Source: an uncultured Caldilineaceae bacterium (GTDB taxonomy: Bacteria > Chloroflexota > Anaerolineae > Caldilineales > Caldilineaceae). Taken from it: 64,000 bases of DNA. Below, piece by piece: positions 62,382-64,000 of the stretch. Both the position numbers and the translations under genes were made by a program. Each line of letters starts with the position of its first letter. Position 1 is the stretch's first letter. Where the stretch lies: the NCBI GenBank assembly GCA_951813625.1, contig CATOTS010000002.1:62001-126000 (forward strand). Reading direction: 5' to 3'. The notes under the pieces are model-generated. The model worked only from the letters and a program-made list of their open reading frames with translations, ran no database searches and was not told where the DNA came from.

Positions 62382-64000
62382 ATGCCTGAATCCCTTACCC
62401 TCATCCGCAACGCCCGCATTGTCGACGGCACGGGCAACCCCTGGCGCTACGGCGATCTGCTCCTGCAGGGCGACCGCATCGAGAGCATCGCCGCGCCCGG
62501 CGCGGTCAACGCCGAAGCGTGCGCGGAAGTCGTCGACGCCGCCGGTCTCGTCGTCTGCCCCGGATTCATCGACATCCAGAGCCATTCGATCCTGTCGCTG
62601 ATGATCGACGGGCGCTGTCTTTCAAAAATCACGCAGGGTGTGACGACGGAGATCATGGGCGAGGCCTGGACGCCGGCGCCGGTCGCGGGCCGCCACACCG
62701 ACCCGATGGCGAACTCGATCCTGCCGATGCCGATCGGCGCCGCGTGGACCGAAGCCATGCGGGGTTGGACGCGCTTCGGCGACTGGCTGCAGGCGGTGGA
62801 AGCTGCAGGCGTCTCACCCAATATAGGTTCGTTCCTGGGCGGCGGCACACTGCGCGAAGTCGGCAAGGGCTTGGAGATGGGTCAACCCTCGGCCGATGAA
62901 ATTGCGTTGATGCGGCGCACCATGGCCGAGGCGATGGAGGACGGCGCGTTCGGCGTCTCCTATGCGCTTATCTACCCGCCGGACGCCTACACCGATACCG
63001 AAGAACTGGTCGAGGTCTGCAAAGTGGTGAGCCGCTACCACGGCCTTTACATAACGCATTTGCGCTCGGAGGCGGCGCGGTTTTTCGAGGCGCTGGAGGA
63101 GGCGTTGACAATTGGCCGCCGCGCCGACCTGCCGCTGGAGATCTATCATCTGAAGGCGTCGGGCACCGCCAACTGGCACAAGATGCCCTCGGTGATCGCT
63201 CGCATCGAGGAGGCGCGCGCGCAGGGGCTGGACGTGACCGCCGATATGTATCCCTACGACGCGTCGGGCACCGGACTGTCGTCTTTGCTGCCGACGTGGA
63301 CCGCGGCAGATGGCGATTTCTTCCAGAATCTGGAGGACTCCGGCACGCGTGCGCGCGTGCGCACGGAGGTGCTTGACGTGGGGGGCGCACAGGGCAAGCT
63401 GTATACGCGCGGCGGCGCGGCCGGCGTCTTGCCGGTGGGCTTCAAAAAGGCGGAGAACCAGCGCTATGTGGGTATGAACCTGGCGCAGATCGCGGCAGAG
63501 CGCGGGCAGGACTGGCTGGACTGCGTCATCGACCTGCTGCGGTCGGAAGGGCAGCGTATCGGCACGATTTTCCTATCGATCAGCGAGGAGAACATGCGCG
63601 CGCAGCTGCCGCTGCCCTGGATCAAGATTTCAAGCGACGCGGCCGGGGTGGACCCGGCCTGGGCCGCGAAACTCGGTCCCACGCACCCGCGCGCCTACGG
63701 CACGTATCCGCGCGTTCTGGGCCGATTCGTGCGTGAGGAACGGCTGCTCACGCTGGAGGATGCGGTGCGCAAGATGACGGGCGCCGTGGCCGACCGGCTG
63801 GGTCTGCGAAAGAGGGGCCATTTGCGCGCCGGCTTCCACGCCGACGTCGTGCTCTTCGATCCGAGGACGATCGCTGACCGCGCCACCTTTGCCGATTCGC
63901 ATCAGCTGTCGGTCGGCGTGCAGGACGTGTGGGTCAACGGAGAGCGGGTCTTGCGAGGCGGCGCGCACACCGGCGCGACGCCGGGGCGGTTTGTCAGGCG
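62382..64000 (+). CDS. N-acyl-D-amino-acid deacylase (D-aminoacylase), partial at window end
   Basis: At least 539 codons, continuing past the window edge. It is an amidohydrolase-superfamily D-aminoacylase that removes acyl groups from D-amino acids. Landmarks: GFIDIQSHS (64-69), GVTTEIMGE (86-94, metal-bridging position), YITHLRSE (His 225), LEIYHLKASG (His 255) and ISSDAAG (catalytic Asp). Spacing of the two later histidines matches known D-aminoacylases. The first metal motif is Q66-S-H68 instead of the common H-x-H, and position 94 is Glu rather than Cys, so the metal site is probably single-zinc. The start follows the beta-lactamase-fold gene by 9 bases. Confidence 0.87.
   Translation, partial: MPESLTLIRNARIVDGTGNPWRYGDLLLQGDRIESIAAPGAVNAEACAEVVDAAGLVVCPGFIDIQSHSILSLMIDGRCLSKITQGVTTEIMGEAWTPAPVAGRHTDPMANSILPMPIGAAWTEAMRGWTRFGDWLQAVEAAGVSPNIGSFLGGGTLREVGKGLEMGQPSADEIALMRRTMAEAMEDGAFGVSYALIYPPDAYTDTEELVEVCKVVSRYHGLYITHLRSEAARFFEALEEALTIGRRADLPLEIYHLKASGTANWHKMPSVIARIEEARAQGLDVTADMYPYDASGTGLSSLLPTWTAADGDFFQNLEDSGTRARVRTEVLDVGGAQGKLYTRGGAAGVLPVGFKKAENQRYVGMNLAQIAAERGQDWLDCVIDLLRSEGQRIGTIFLSISEENMRAQLPLPWIKISSDAAGVDPAWAAKLGPTHPRAYGTYPRVLGRFVREERLLTLEDAVRKMTGAVADRLGLRKRGHLRAGFHADVVLFDPRTIADRATFADSHQLSVGVQDVWVNGERVLRGGAHTGATPGRFVR

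Overview
The window looks like a chromosomal catabolic region from an uncultured Chloroflexota bacterium, probably Caldilineales/Anaerolineae and possibly host- or sponge-associated. This is inferred from style, not from a marker gene. The clues are high-GC coding DNA, solute-binding proteins with a Tat signal followed by a lipobox (RRDFLR...ATAC), many carbohydrate ABC importers of the CUT1 family, and repeated phytanoyl-CoA-dioxygenase-family (PhyH) oxygenases. No rRNA, tRNA, CRISPR array or transposase gene was seen.

Layout. 0-20 kb is one long minus-strand series. Read in transcription order it is: a CUT1 importer (binding protein, MalF, two MalG paralogues with a pentapeptide-repeat lipoprotein between them), a PhyH protein, a GH32/43-like hydrolase, a second CUT1 importer, a PhyH protein, a GH4 glycosidase, a PhyH protein, an HpaI-type aldolase, a Gfo/Idh/MocA dehydrogenase, IolD and an HD-domain protein. 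20-29 kb holds a plus-strand Asp-box (BNR) protein and a third minus-strand importer operon with a sulfatase-fold enzyme and a GH127-like enzyme. 29-35 kb is a four-gene minus-strand operon: cytochrome P450, TIM-barrel isomerase, zinc dehydrogenase and a divergent GroEL paralogue. 35-41 kb has a dimethylformamidase-like protein, a second zinc dehydrogenase and a second TIM-barrel protein, followed by convergent larA. After a lone AAA ATPase, 43-52 kb is a plus-strand transport operon that joins a peptide-type importer lacking ATPases to a complete ribose-type (CUT2) importer. 53-64 kb has a Gfo dehydrogenase, an AT-richer three-gene island, a TIM-barrel protein, a beta-lactamase-fold hydrolase and a D-aminoacylase cut by the window end.

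The transporters bring in oligosaccharides, sugars or peptides. The glycosidases, sulfatase-fold enzyme, dehydrogenases, isomerases, IolD, aldolase and oxygenases would break down sugars, inositol-like polyols and small organic compounds. Strong sigma70-like promoters (TTGACA with 17-18 bp spacers) precede several operons, and stem-loops follow several binding-protein genes.

The most interesting parts are: (1) the TerB / BrxD-like ATPase / Lhr-BrxHI-like helicase trio at 54.5-60.4 kb, which has ATGA overlaps and a base composition unlike its surroundings and is a candidate DNA-processing or defence module; (2) two families of MITE-like non-autonomous elements that share a GC-rich palindromic core, with terminal inverted repeats and 7-9 bp target duplications, one of them inserted just upstream of the P450 promoter; (3) a PhyH-family protein with an H-x-G in place of the H-x-D iron motif, and a sulfatase-fold enzyme lacking the formylglycine motif.
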